Assembly: GCA_023053545.1 (NCBI GenBank)
Contig: JAKZAN010000159.1
Location: forward strand, 1 to 64,000
DNA length: 64,000 nucleotides
Origin: Lepidurus packardi
Taxonomy: Eukaryota; Arthropoda; Branchiopoda; Notostraca; Triopsidae
Reading direction: 5' to 3'
Shown: positions 1-11,634 of the stretch, piece after piece
Numbering within the stretch: the first letter of the stretch is position 1
How the letters are laid out: every line of letters starts with the position of its first letter
Position numbers and translations under genes: made by a program
Notes under the pieces: model-generated
The model's input: only the letters and a program-made list of their open reading frames with translations
Databases searched by the model: none
What the model was told of the DNA's origin: nothing

Positions 1-267
1 CCCAACCCCAACCCCAACCCCAACCCCAACCCCAACCCCAACCCCAACCCCAACCCCAACCCCAACCCCAACCCCAACCCCAACCCCAACCCCAACCCCA
101 ACCCCAACCCCAACCCCAACCCCAACCCCAACCCCAACCCCAACCCCAACCCCAACCCCAACCCCAACCCCAACCCCAACCCCAACCCCAACCCCAACCC
201 CAACCCCAACCCCAACCCCAACCCCAACCCCAACCCCAACCCCAACCCCAACCCCAACCCCAACCCC
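1..267. repeat. Left telomere, (CCCCAA)n
   Basis: An uninterrupted run of about 44 CCCCAA units starts at base 1, C-rich strand 5'->3'. This is how the left end of a macronuclear chromosome reads. The same hexamer is known from Tetrahymena and other oligohymenophorean ciliates. The tract ends abruptly, next to a 12-bp palindrome, in unique sequence. The length given is a minimum, because the assembly may have clipped the array. Confidence 0.97.
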
Positions 268-275
268 ATATGGGG
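264..275. repeat. Palindrome at telomere junction
   Basis: CCCCATATGGGG is a perfect 12-bp inverted repeat made of the last four telomeric Cs and the first subtelomeric bases. It is followed by GGTT, so a GGGGTT unit on the opposite strand lies directly beside the array. Confidence 0.8.
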
Positions 276-498
276 GGTTGCATACCCGATCAATGTTGAT
301 CTGGTTCGCATTTTTAGAAATGTCTTGTTACTATTCCTTTATAACAAGACGTATAACCTGTTACCTGTATAGTAGGATATAGGGTTTAGTTTCTATGATA
401 TCATAACTGCTGTCCGTTTTTGTATCCTTAGGTATCCAATAACACACACAGACTGAAAGCATATTCTCATTAAGAATAAACACATAACTGTATCAAGA

Positions 499-963
499 TC
501 ATTTGCCGGTAGACACCTCAGAAGCTGTTTCAGCAGTTTTAATTGGTTCAGGGCTCGGAGTAGGTGTCGTTGTCTCGGCTACGACCAAAGTCAATATATT
601 TGTTCCAAACTCGTCTTTGCAGGTCAGCGTCCCCTTCTCGTCTTTCGTCCACTTCCGAATCCCAAAAACACTCATAACCACTTCATCCTCAGTGGGATAT
701 CCTCCGGAGGATATCCAATCGCATTTGTTTTAGGAATACAGGTAGGCCATCTTAAACTGAATGTTTCCGTCGGAAGGTTCTTCAAAGTCGAAGGAGTACT
801 AGTTGCAGTACTCATAGGACAGGGTTTTATTGAAGATAACGATGCATGGGGATCTGGCTAGGATTCTTGAATTCATTGCACTGAGAGTGTATTTGCCTTC
901 AGGTAGGGTACAGGAAGAGAGTGTGACCAGAAGAAATAGGAAGAAGACGGAATACCTGAACAT
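499..963 (-). CDS. Small secreted protein, first gene inward of the telomere
   Basis: A single exon encodes 154 residues. The N-terminus (MFRYSVFFLFLLVTLSSC) is a clear signal peptide with a Cys near the cleavage site. The mature part has several Cys residues and a low-complexity tail rich in Thr, Pro and Glu before the UGA stop. One internal TAG and one TAA are read as Glu. I do not recognise a family. A distant likeness to META-type secreted domains is only an impression. The start chosen is the ATG that opens the signal peptide, and no other in-frame Met precedes that hydrophobic stretch. The gene points towards the telomere. Confidence 0.75.
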
Positions 964-1053
964 GATGGAGTTTGGGAGCGTATAAATTCACTATAAGGTA
1001 TATAGATGAGGAGTGGTTTTCAAGGAAGAGACGGCAGTAGAGGAGGGTTTGAA

Positions 1054-1464
1054 ATGAGGAAGTAGGCCTAAACATTGGACTGTGTAAGACAACAGAAGGA
1101 CACGACCTCAGATTGCAGACTTTATAGACTTCTCACTGTAATAAAGATCTATATAGTAGGTGTCCAAAAGCGTAAAGAGTTTTATGTATACCTAGATAAT
1201 CTTAATAACAATACTGATAATGATATAATAACGATAATGGCATATACAATGTGCATTTATCCGTTTCGCCTGTATCCAGTCTCATATTCCGAAGAATGCA
1301 CTCGATATCAAAGGGTCCTTTCAGGGGTATACCTATTTCCAACTGACGAGTTCGGCAGTGTGAACTCAGGCTGCCGACCGCATTTCCCCGTGTACGATAT
1401 TATGTTTCCAAAACAGTTGATGCTAAAGACTTATGCTTAAATTATTTTTGGAGATGTTGGATGA
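1054..1464 (+). CDS. Doubtful open frame, 136 residues
   Basis: An ATG-initiated frame (MRKEAETLDCVRQQ...) runs to UGA. Because only UGA is a stop, frames this long arise by chance fairly often. There is no recognisable domain, and the composition (many Ile, Tyr and Asn) resembles noncoding AT-rich sequence. It is listed because nothing else explains this stretch. Confidence 0.22.
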
Positions 1465-1715
1465 AGGCTAACTAGTTTTTTATAATTTTTTAAGTAGTCA
1501 ATAAACTAACTAATGTGTAATGTCTTGAGAGTCAAGCAGGTATATAGATACTACCAAATAACAATACAGAGTTGACTACAATACAAAATAATCTAATGGA
1601 TAAGCCAGCCATTAAGGGGTTCTTAGTATTTATTATTTCGCTCTGTTGTAATTATGAGCCAGTCCAATAAATCACAACACAGTTTCAAGCAAATAAGGAT
1701 GATTCATTAAGTCAT

Positions 1716-2687
1716 TCAGCTTTTCATCATTTTCTTCGTCTCTACAATTTTTGCTACCTCTTTTCGACGGGCTTCTCCTATCAACTTATTCATCTGTTGG
1801 TACTCTAAGTCAGTTTTGTGCAAGTAGTCCAGCAGACCCGTCACACCATAGTTCTCCTCTTGCGCGTAGTGGTGGAAGTCGTGTCCTACTGACATGTCCA
1901 GTCCCCCGAAGCAGTAGTCAGAGTGCACAAAGCTTGACATCGTCATCACGAAAGCCAGCCAGCACACAATGGTGAAGTAGTGGGAGCCCAGGATGACGGG
2001 GCCTAAGAACTTGGTGATCACATTGTGTACGACGTGCTCTAAGGGGTGGCCATAAATTGAAGCGATGCCTATTGAGGCCTTGAATTCATGGTGGAATTTA
2101 TGGATTCTTTTGTAAAAATATGGAAGGTGCAGGAGACGATGGGAGTAGTAGACTCCCAACTCGAAGCAGAGAAGCGAAAAGAGCAAATCGCGAATGAACT
2201 CGGGCAGAGAAGGCAGAACTCGAAGATCACGAGCGACAGTGTTCTTCTGGTAGAGATGGAAAGCGTAGTAACAGATTGGGGTTTGCCAAAGGGTGTTGCC
2301 AATCACATTTTTGAAGGCTACTCGGTAATGCTTCCAATCTATGGGTCGGAAGGATTGTATGCGATGCTTGTTAAATCGTTCAGGGAAGTAGTCGAGCACG
2401 AAGTAAAAGGTGCCCCAGAAAATGTAGAGGCCGTCGAAGAACAGCAAGAAGTAGAAGAAAGGAATTTCTGCGGTAGAGGCGTAAGGGTTGATTGCTTGCC
2501 AGATGACTTGGCCGAAGAGATGGTAGAGGACAGCCGCGGTAAGGAGACCAGCGAGGATGGTATTGAGAGCCCTGGAACTGACTGGTTTGGAGACTGCTAA
2601 TACAGCATTGGCGTAAAGCTGGAGGGCTGGGAGAGGAGTATCGGTAGGAGGAATAGGCGTGGAGTTGAGGGGTTGTAGTTGGGCCAT
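1716..2687 (-). CDS. Fatty acid hydroxylase / sterol desaturase family membrane enzyme
   Basis: A 323-residue integral membrane di-iron oxygenase. It carries the three histidine clusters of the ERG25/ERG3/cholesterol-25-hydroxylase superfamily: HRLLH (around residue 184), HKFHH (around 196) and HDFHH (around 271), with further His residues in GHPLEHVVHN and HSDYC. Hydrophobic segments near residues 40-60, 75-100 and 215-250 fit an ER-membrane protein. Family members oxidise C4, C5 or C25 of sterols or long-chain lipids. The sequence does not show which substrate is used here. It is intronless, with the start at MAQLQPL. The family assignment is firm and the precise reaction is open. Confidence 0.93.
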   Translation of the reverse strand: MAQLQPLNSTPIPPTDTPLPALQLYANAVLAVSKPVSSRALNTILAGLLTAAVLYHLFGQVIWQAINPYASTAEIPFFYFLLFFDGLYIFWGTFYFVLDYFPERFNKHRIQSFRPIDWKHYRVAFKNVIGNTLWQTPICYYAFHLYQKNTVARDLRVLPSLPEFIRDLLFSLLCFELGVYYSHRLLHLPYFYKRIHKFHHEFKASIGIASIYGHPLEHVVHNVITKFLGPVILGSHYFTIVCWLAFVMTMSSFVHSDYCFGGLDMSVGHDFHHYAQEENYGVTGLLDYLHKTDLEYQQMNKLIGEARRKEVAKIVETKKMMKS

Positions 2688-3106
2688 GTAGGGAAAAAGA
2701 GTTGAAGAAATGGAAGTTGTATTGATTTAATATTTTATTTAAAAATGAGGAGATGAGAGATAGCTACTATTTATGCAAGAATGCAGAGGAGGTTGTTTAT
2801 TAATTGGAGCATAGGGATATATGCTTAAGCGTGGGCAATAAAACTAAGGAGAGCATAAGGCTGGAGTCGGAGTCTACTAAATAAAAGTATCCAGCACGTT
2901 TCCCTTCACTTATAGGTTATTAAGCATGAAATATGATAACAATAATTTGTCTATCTTATTAATCTATCATGCCCTATCGATAGCTAAAAACTGGTAGTAC
3001 CAACTTACTATCCCAAGTTTATATGTATTTATTTATTAATTAATAGCTGTAATACATTTACCTCCCCAACCACTTAGTTTTGGCAACACTATCTACTTCA
3101 TATAGA
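2688..3106. other. Intergenic, AT-rich
   Basis: The 5' flank of the hydroxylase gene and of a possible gene on the + strand. It is AT-rich with many short A/T runs. I see no RNA gene or repeat. Confidence 0.6.
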
Positions 3107-3521
3107 ATGATCAGCACCCATGTCGCATCATACTTTCAACTATCCTTGTGTGTTCCTGCCCTCCAAACTTATCCCTCTTCCCGTAAAGTGCTCTTCTTCT
3201 CATGCAGCTGTCCTCTTGTGTTCACATTGATTTGTTCCTGTATTTAGCTTCTTCATCTCTTTTCAGGATGTGGACATACATGCCCAATATAAACTCCCAA
3301 CAAAATAATAACAATAGCATAAATAACTCAATAACTATATCCCTTGCTATAAACACTACGCGATCCTTGAACTCTAACATCATCCCTCAGGGTATCAACT
3401 AATGAAGGCTACTTTTTGTTATTTTCTCAGAAACAGGAGCAATACAGCCATGTCTAACTACAAGGAAGCATCTTATGGGAACGATGTGGACAGTATGCCG
3501 GGCACTTAAGTGAGACTATGA
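3107..3521 (+). CDS. Possible small spliced gene
   Basis: Three exon-like pieces join in one frame. The first starts at ATG 3107. The second follows a pyrimidine-rich acceptor (TTTTCAG) near 3269 and reads DVDIHAQYKLPTKEEQEHKE. The third follows a ~39-nt intron beginning GTATCAACTAATG and ending TTTTCTCAG; it includes MSNYKEASYGNDVDSMPG and ends at UGA. The second intron looks genuine, while exon 1 is weak. A downstream frame at 3538-3764 could be a continuation. No domain is recognised. Confidence 0.38.
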
Positions 3522-3858
3522 GGAAGTCTCGGAAGGGATGAACCAAGTTTTGTGGCGATTTACGAGGTTTGGCAAAGGCTTAGCCAATATGGAGTATACC
3601 CGATCTAAATCAATCGTCTATAGTTCGTTTGATGCCACGAGTGTCTATCCATCATATATTGAAGAAGAGTGGCATTTCGGCTATACCAAAACGATATATA
3701 TATATATCAAATACCCGTGCTTTATTGGTATGTAGATTACTAAGTTAGTTTATGTCGGCGTGGAATGTTTCAATAAAAACCTACCATCATCAGAATAAAT
3801 GGGTGCATATATATGTATATAACTTATCCAAGAACTAATCCACCAAAAGGCCTTCCCT
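3522..3858. other. Intergenic with weak open frame
   Basis: This holds an unassigned + strand frame (MNQVLWRFTRFGKG...) and a short (TA)n run near 3700. Otherwise it is the 3' flank of the coiled-coil gene. Confidence 0.5.
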
Positions 3859-5295
3859 TCAGATCTCGATCTGGGACTTCACGGTGTTGAAGAACCCCTT
3901 GTAGAGTCGCTTGAACTACTTGTATTTCTACATCGACTTCTCGTGCTTCGACACTGTCGCTCGTAGGTTCTTTATTTCTTCTGCCGCCTCGGATAGCTGC
4001 CTAGCCAGAACCTTGCTCCCCTCATCTTTCTGCTGGTACTCTCCCTGCAGATACTCTGCTGCCCGTGTCAGCTCCTCGATTTTCTCCTTGTACTACTCCT
4101 CCATCTTCTCCATATCCTCCAGCTTTAGTTGTTTTTCTGAAGGCAAGGATTTGTAACTACCGAACATTTGTTTCATCTGATCGAGCTAATTGGTGCGCTC
4201 GTCCAACTGTACTTGTTTAAGCTCGAGGGCGTGTTCCAGTTCCTGCAACCTAGTTTGGTATGAGGCGATCTCTTGACGGTATCGCAGCAGTATCTATGCG
4301 TAACTGGCATGGGGGTCTGTCATGCCCAGTTCCACCACCAACTCGTGCTTTTAGTTTCTCACTAAGTGGATTTCTTCGTTAAGTCGCTGGTTCTCCTCAC
4401 GGATGCTGTTGTAATGGTACTCCATCTCCTTATACCGACTATCCAGGTCCTCGAAACGTTCCCGAATATGTCTGTTTTCTTGTTCCCGCATCTATAGTTC
4501 TTCCATTAACTCGGCGAACTCTCGTGTTCGTGCTGTCTTTGGTCCTTATTCCCGTGGCTTGCGATCCTAGTCGATGCTGACTTGCAGGATAGGGATACTC
4601 ATCTCGCTAACAAATACCTGATTGTTCATCCGGGCTAACCTTGGGGAACTCATGGGTTTCGCATCGACGTTCTCAGTTAAAATGTGTTAGTGTCCTATCT
4701 GCATGGATGTTCTTCCACTACGATGCATCGAACTGCAAACGCTCATGTGATTTGGATGGCTACTTGTTGTCATATTTAGGCTGCTATTCATATCTGCTAA
4801 TTCCTCAGCCCGGTCGCCATAGGCGCCTTCGGCTTCGTTTGATTAGGAATCAGCCTATTGCATGGCCAGATGCACGACTGGCATGAGCCTCTGCTGATCC
4901 TGCATATCCATTTTTAAGATGTTTATTATGACACGGCTCTGATCAATTCTCAGCGCCAGTCCAAAAACTCCTTCTAGCAGGGTGTAGAGGGCGGAGGCGG
5001 AAGTCTCAACGATGCTTTACTTGCGACATCCAAAGGGGGGTGTGAGACTGAGTTGCTATTAGTAAAATCTAGATACAAAAGCTTTAAGCTGGCGGATAGA
5101 GTGGGATTGGGATTTAGCGAGGAGAGGCTCAAAGAAGTTGTTGTCCAGCTGGATGAGGATGGCGACGCACATATTGATGCATGATTCGGGAGTATCGTCT
5201 TGGTAATGGTCGGGGGCTAACTCATTTTCGACAAAGTGAAATCCCCAGAGTCTGAGGGAGTTGGTGAGCTCTTCCATAGATGTCTGTGTACTCAT
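3859..5295 (-). CDS. Coiled-coil protein, possibly centrosomal or basal-body
   Basis: A single exon encodes 478 residues. Residues 1-90 form a compact helical region (MSTQTSMEELTNSLRLWGFH...) resembling the N-terminal module of ADIP/SSX2IP-like centriole-associated proteins; that resemblance is weak. A Ser/Met-rich linker follows. Residues from about 245 to the end are almost continuous heptad coiled coil rich in Glu, Lys, Gln and Leu (for example ELEHALELKQVQLDER). More than a dozen internal TAG/TAA codons fall at positions where Glu keeps the charged coiled-coil pattern. A structural cytoskeletal role is inferred from architecture only. The next gene upstream is Miro, on the same strand about 220 bp away. 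Confidence 0.85.
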
Positions 5296-5513
5296 AAGAA
5301 TAAGTAGGTTTGTGAACTGTAGGCGTATCAAAACTTTATTAGTTTTCGAGCTGTCATATATAAGAACAACTGGAATCGCTCACTGAAATACCCTCGTGAG
5401 ACCACCAATAGGATTGCCAAGCGGGCATATACAGTAAACAGACTCAATACAAAATAAAGGAAGTCCGAACAGGCTCTAATAGATCTGATGCTTACCAGAG
5501 TAAATATCGGTGG

Positions 5514-7319
5514 TCAATGTCCAATCAGCTTCTTGCCCATGAAAACGAGCCCCGTCAGAACTCCCATTCCTATAATCAGCTTTGACGGTTCTAGCCATTC
5601 CTTTCGGTTATGCTTCTGTAGCTCCAAAACCTGAGCCTTCAAAAATCCTTCTTCTGGGTGTTTGATGATGTGCCAAACCTTGTTGAGAAGGATTTCACGG
5701 GTTTCCTTCTTGTACACTATTGGGAAACTGTCTTTATCAAGATTCCCCAATAATTCCATCGCCTCGCTGTGAGAAATCTTTTTGCGCATCACACAATCTT
5801 GAAGTTTATGGACTATCGCGTAGTCATCGTGACGGTCTGCAGGCTTCTAGAAATAGACGACCACATCCAGCATTTTCTGAGGATAGTGTTTGATAAACTG
5901 ATCCACGTTCTGAGGCGTCAATTTAAACAAAAATATCAGTTTTGAAGAGTTAGCACTGCCGAACACGATGCTGCTGCGGAGTACTGAATGTTCTTCCACT
6001 GCAGGCATAAAAAAACTGTCTATCAACTGTTTTTCTTCATTGGACTACACGATCGCAATTGACAAGACATTACGATCGCGAATACGATTTATGTCATTTA
6101 ATGAGATCTTTTCATTGGTTATGAGGAAGGTATCCTCCAAGGAGCCTTCATATCCAATACCCAAGAGGCATTCATTACAGTGTTCGTAGTTGAGGTAGGC
6201 GAGATAGTGCCACTAGACGATGAAATCTGCGAGTTCAAAAGGGTCTTTGCGGCATAGAATTTGGTAAATTTGGGGTTTGGGATGCATCGGGTAGAATAAG
6301 ACATCGAGAAGCTCCCGAGCAGAGGTATTCTATGGTAGCTATTTTGTGAAGTAGGTGTATAACTTGGTTAGGAACTCTATCGGCTGCTCTCTTAACTCCA
6401 CAGAACTGCCGTTCTACTTTTTGATTAGTAGCTTGTTGGTAGGGCTCATGAGGCGTAGTTGATCATCGTACCCAAATTTGCGGATGATGCTCCAGCAAAT
6501 CTGAAGGTTCTTGAGCTCCACGCATTTCTTGTTGAGAGCCAGGAAACCTTTGAGTGATATGCTGCCGATGTGATACTCTTCCAACTCCACTTGTATCAGC
6601 TCCTTGATTTTGCGTGTATCTTAGACATTTAGCTCGCTCTAGAACACTCTTTATTGGAGTCCACTCAACTATTTGTCTGATAATGCTCCATCACGATCAA
6701 CGTCGAGCACCCGGAAGATACGAGTCAGTGCGCGTTTGCAGTTATCAGTTAAGTCCTTCTTGGTTATATCGTAGAGTGGCGACATGGGAAACAATACTGC
6801 CCTCTGTGCGCAACCAAGTACTGCATTCACATTACGATCGTAGTAAGCTGAGCATTCTAGTCCCATCTCTACTTGGCGGAATTTACGTACGACAGTGCGC
6901 ACGACGTCTCGGATGTTACGATACTCGACTTCATTGTATATTTCGAGTTCAACCTTATCGGTTTTGTTGCCCACGATAATTACTGGTTTCTTCTCATCGA
7001 TATCGGAGATTAGAGTAAGCCAATAGGTGCCGACTCGGTCGACGCTCGCCTGATTAGTGACGTCATAGAGTAGCAGGATGATATCGCATTGTAGAATGGA
7101 CTCGCGATAGTCCCGGTAACTAGTTTGGTCGAGTTGAGTATCTAGGAGTTCAGTATAGACTTCTTCAGAGCTCATACACATATTGGGAGGCAGGATAACG
7201 GGTTGCAGAGCTTGTCCGGGAACAACAGGAGCATCCTGCATTTCAGACACAAGGGTAGAAATGAAAGTGGTTTTTCCTACGGCTTCATCGCCGAGCACGA
7301 GGACCTTAATGGTGCGCAT
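5514..7319 (-). CDS. Miro: Miro, mitochondrial Rho-type GTPase
   Basis: A 601-residue outer-mitochondrial-membrane GTPase linking mitochondria to the cytoskeleton and to contact sites. Residues 1-175 are the N-terminal GTPase domain, with P-loop GDEAVGKTTF, G4 motif NKTD and G5 SAY. A canonical EF-hand loop DVDRDGALSDKE follows near 206-217, and its position-12 Glu is a TAG codon. A second helical EF module and the linker typical of Miro come next. The C-terminal domain keeps the Miro fold order but has lost the P-loop (see findings). The tail ends in one membrane segment (IIGMGVLTGLVFMGKKLIGH), as expected for a tail anchor. Single exon. Identification is firm. Confidence 0.95.
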
Positions 7320-7476
7320 TGTGGTTGTTGTCTACTTACTTTATGTAAGAATATGAAAGCTATGGGCTACTGCTCAGGATATAGCAGCGCTATTCCAGAA
7401 CTACTCCTAGCAGTAATAGATGGTCAGTACATAAGGTAGGCCAGGAAAATGATGGCAACAGAAGAAAAACAACAAA

Positions 7477-7743
7477 ATGGAAGGAGAAGGTCACGATAAT
7501 TCAGTGATGATTTACCTAAAAGAAATTGGAGCATATCTTGAACAGCCGGTCATTTTAATTACCTATACCCGCAAGATTCTCAGCGAAATGTATCTATTCA
7601 CTGTAGACCACGAGAATTCCAGTTAGAAGTAGCGAGACCCGGCCGCACATGATAATTGGGACGTAGAAATGACGAAGAAGAAAGCGATATCGATGAGGTA
7701 CAGATTTAACACTCAAATCAAAAATAAGGGTTATGTAGTGTGA
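7477..7743 (+). CDS. Small hypothetical protein
   Basis: An ATG-to-UGA frame of 88 residues reading MEGEGHDNSVMIYLKEIGAY, then a charged stretch (two TAG codons read as Glu) and a basic C-terminus. It lies divergently about 160 bp from the Miro start codon. Composition is protein-like, but the length is near what chance allows under this code. No family is recognised. Confidence 0.38.
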
Positions 7744-8324
7744 ACTAACCGATAATCGTGGTCTACATTAATCTACTCTAAAAAGGCAAAGAACAAAAGA
7801 ATAAGAATCCGATTTCCGTTCCCGACTGGCTCTAGCAAATTAGAAATGACGATCAATGATTTTTACAAGATATTTGTTGAACCCTGAATATTAACCCCTC
7901 GGACATGGCTGTCCCACCTCGCTCCCCTCTGGATGCAGCATCTGCTGAACCTCAATACTTACGTATAGATATATAGAAAACTATGAGGACAAATCCAAAT
8001 AAATTGTAGACCTCCACTGTGCCACTCCTGCATAAACGATATATATGTACTTCTTATTCTATTGTTACCATAATAGTCGATATCGAATTCAATTCCTTCG
8101 AGAAAGAAACAAAAGAATAAAGGAAAAATAATAAAAAATAGACATAATAGCGTAATAGAAGCTAAAACAAGCTAACAACCTACCCATTTTCCACGATTAT
8201 TCCATTCCAGCTTGCCTACACTCTTTTGTCTACCATTTCCCCTACTCTAAACTACATGACCTATTAATCGTTACCCACCAAATCAAAGGCATGCTTCCCT
8301 CTCCTCATACTATTTCTTACCCTC
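7744..8324. other. Intergenic, about 580 bp
   Basis: AT-rich spacer upstream of the membrane-protein gene. It becomes pyrimidine-rich towards the start codon, as in other 5' flanks of this window. No RNA gene is seen. Confidence 0.55.
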
Positions 8325-9818
8325 ATGAGACCCGCTTCTGCCGAAAACTCCACCCTCATCTATACTGCTCGCACGACTGCCACCATCTCGCTCCTCCTGA
8401 GTCTGCCCCACCGCTACTTGTTTGACGAACCCTATACGCCCCTCACTCTGCTGCAGTTCAGCTACTTGCTTCTCGAGACCTCCATTGATAATAATAACTT
8501 TAACTACAACTCCAATTCAACCACCATAAATAAAGAGGTTGTGACCTTCTTCGACTGGACCACCCTCGACTTCTTTTCCAACTTCATGGATCGCAAAACC
8601 CAGTATTTCCAAGTAGTAGGCAATAGGTTCAGTTACTTAATTGCTTTATGCTTTGCCCTGGGAATTACGCTCCTTATAGAACGTTTTATGCAGATGATCC
8701 GGTACCGCGACAATATCCAAGGGGCTTGGTGCATCCTTCAGGCCCTCTTCGACTGGGTCTTCGCCATCCTATCCTATTTCAGCTCGCAGTTCTTTTTTTG
8801 GTGGATTTCTACTGGCAACTATGAGTTTTCCTTCGATCACCTAGTAGCCCTCACACTCATATTCTGTTTTCTTTGCTATCTGGGCTACACCTTCCGCAAG
8901 GTGTTCGATGTCTATCGGGACAACAAGGCCGAAATATTTCGTAAGTATCTAACCAGCGCACAGGAACCCGAAGAAACTGTTAGCCAGCTCGCCAGGCCCA
9001 AGGCCAACCGCATCTCAAGAGCGAGAGCTACCAGTATTCGAAGAGTCGGACATCTCGACACTATTAAAGTCCATAATATACAAGGAGAGATCATTGAGAT
9101 CCCCAATGACCCCCAACCAAATCAAGAAAACTAAAGTGATTTCAATGAAATCATCGCTTCATTGCCTTCAGAAGAGCTTTTAGGCTGCGAAGAAACCTTG
9201 AAAGTATACAATAGGGATCGTCGGGAACTAGTATATCTCCTCAAGAGTTTTGGAGTTGCAGTACTGTCTGCACTTTATAGCTGGCTCAACAATCCCTACA
9301 CCTGCCTTATACCATGCTTCGGGCTAATTCTAACACTCGATCTGTACAGCTTGGCATGCTTGGAATAACCCGTTTGTGTACGCAAACTGACGAACCTCCT
9401 GGCAACCCTGACTGTAATCCTGGTTTCCTGTCTGAACGTGTTTCTGGGGGTGTCATTCTCTGATGTGCTTATCTATGGAGTGCTAGTGATGTTCTTGATA
9501 TCATTCAGCGTGGACATGGTGTTGCTGGTAAAACACATCAAGATAACAAGATTCAACAATAATATTGCCAATGAGCAGCCAGTTCAAAACTAGCCATTTC
9601 CCAAGAACAACCAGTAGTCGTAGCCAGTGTCTGTGTAGCCCATGTTACTCTAGTTGACAGGCCATATCTTCAACATAAGCCACGACCAAAGTGCTTTTAA
9701 GAAGAAATATCGGAAGAGACGGGACGCCGTGAACAAGGAGGAGCGACCATACACGATGCGTCGGAGCAGGGCTTCCCGCGCACTGAACATGCTGGAACTG
9801 CATGAGATAAAGTTATGA
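8325..9818 (+). CDS. Multi-pass membrane protein of unknown function
   Basis: A single exon of 497 residues. Hydrophobic segments lie around residues 105-125, 140-165, 175-195, 295-315, 320-340, 355-375 and 378-400, suggesting about seven passes. Between the two membrane halves is a basic/Ser-rich loop (KANRISRARATSIRRVGHLD). The C-terminal tail is polar, then strongly basic (FKKKYRKRRDAVNKEERPYT). Conventional translation would stop at 9134; TAA there is Glu and the frame runs on cleanly with further membrane segments. The two-block architecture recalls transporters or channels, but I see no diagnostic motif. Confidence 0.85.
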
Positions 9819-10208
9819 ATTTAAAGACCCACAACTATCCTTTTTCCTGTCGATGTATTTCCTCACTGTTCTTGTCTTATACTCTTTGCATATTCTGTCT
9901 TTGATTCTATTCCCGACTGTTTTTTGGCTTAACTATCCAAACCTATTATTCTATCTTCGATGCCGATACCCCTGCCAGAGCAACTTCTATAAGGTATTTC
10001 CCAAACTTCTACATCTACGATTAGTAGGATTTTTAAAACTGATTTTTAACTAGTTATGCTTGTTTTGTCTGGCCCTGAGAATCCACCCTATAATCCAACT
10101 TCCATACTATTTTCAATATAGACAAAAACAGTTATTAATTTTTGGTGGTTATCGATCTTTTTTGAGTAATATTACTACTTTTAGCCTTAGTAGCTTCTGA
10201 TATCTCAT
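9819..10208. other. Intergenic between convergent genes
   Basis: AT-rich 3' flanks. A hydrophobic + strand frame (9853 to about 10200) is open only because UAR is sense; its composition follows the T-rich DNA, so I do not call it a gene. Confidence 0.5.
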
Positions 10209-11199
10209 TCAGCGATTTGCTAGTTTGCGAGTACACACATTCCATAATGACCACCCCGGTTTGTCCTCCGTGTACTCTCCTCGGCTCGGAGGACCTGACA
10301 GATTATTTGAGCTCTTCTGTTCTCCTCTGGACCGGAATCCTAGATTTAGATCGGTTTTGTCCTAAAGCATGTCTCGGAATAGTGTGCTGTTCCGTTTTCG
10401 CAGTGTTGACGCTGGGGTGTTCATCGGCTTCAGTTCTTGTCTTGTCACATCAGACCTGTTCGAAACCAGCTTATCCGTGTTAGTGGCGGTGTTGGGCATC
10501 AGGGGCTCCTTCTTTTTCAGCAGCAATTACAGAATGGCTGTCATATTGCAATGGCCTAGCACCAGATCCTCGGGTTTCTTATCATCAAGACCTTTGAGGT
10601 TGATATTAGCACCACGGTCCACCAGAAATTTGATGATGTCGTAGTTGAGCTGTTTTTCAGCCTTATGCATACGTATTCCAGAAGAACATAGGAAGTGCAA
10701 TAGAGTATATCCTTTCTGCTTATCAATGAACCAGTTAAGATCTGCGCCACGAATAGCAAGGAGGTCTGCCATACGGAAGCAAATGCACCTGTTTTCGAAT
10801 GAACCAGACTACTAGATGAGGCGGTAGATTGTAGCCACGAGAGGGGTCTGGTGGAAGAGGTTAGGTTTATTGACCTCAGCCCCTGCATCGAGAAGGAGCT
10901 TGACCACTTCGTAGTTGCCACCCATGCAGGCCACGATGAGTGCGGTCTGGCGATTGTTCTTGGTTTCGAGATCAACGTCGATGAGCTTATTTTTGAGTAG
11001 CAGTTTGGCCAATTCAGTTTTACCTGTGGAGAGTGTAAGTATGTTGGGATGAGGCTCAGTTATTAAAAAAGATACGCAAAGAATCATTGATGTTATTTCT
11101 CTTCTCAGAACAAGTAAAAAAATAAAGTAGTTTTTTTCCAAATCGAACAAGGAAAATGCACACAAATCCTGATGCTCCATCTTTGATATCGGGAGACAT
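10209..11199 (-). CDS. Ankyrin-repeat protein
   Basis: Three exons joined in phase give 292 residues. Introns are 11104-11163 (60 nt) and 11024-11075 (52 nt). The start is MSPDIKDGASGF. Ankyrin repeats occupy roughly residues 20-185. Clear helices include RQTALIVACMGGNYEVVKLL followed by LDAGAEVNKP, MADLLAIRGADLNW, YTLLHFLCSSG and YDIIKFLVDRGANINLKG. The C-terminal third is Ser/Asn/Thr-rich and probably disordered. A protein-binding scaffold is all that can be said. The exact division of the first two small exons is inferred from splice signals and phase. Confidence 0.85.
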
Positions 11200-11634
11200 C
11201 TCAATTGCTGCTACTAAAACAGTGCGTTGCAATCCACTGAGCACCACTCGATTGCATCGACAGTCCAACACTACCCATACACTCGTAGCTCTATCCAATA
11301 TCTGTTCCCATCATTGTTAGCCAAAGTATTTATTTATTTGAGTGTATCGTTTTTTATTATTCCGTAAAGTAATATTACCATAATAAGCGCAGTAGATTAG
11401 TGGAGTCACTTATTCATCCAGAAATGTTAAATCTTCTACCGGTTAGAAGATGTTCAGGTCGGTCGTGGAAAGGTTGTACTCCCGCAAACCTTACACGTCG
11501 TTATTTATCAGTCTTTTGTAGATGCTTTATTTCTGTACAGTAGCTGGTTATGGGGGGCAGTTGTGCGGGGTTCGGCAAACAAAACAATGTTATTGTAAAT
11601 TTTATTAGGTTTTTCAAAATGTCCATGCCCAGAG

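Noticed and set aside
3510-3522. A 13-nt intron joining 3107-3509 to the frame at 3523
   Set aside because: Phase would fit, but it is far below the smallest intron otherwise supported here and has no acceptor signal.
9853-10200. Hydrophobic frame downstream of the multi-pass membrane gene
   Set aside because: AT-rich intergenic composition and no splice link to the neighbouring gene.
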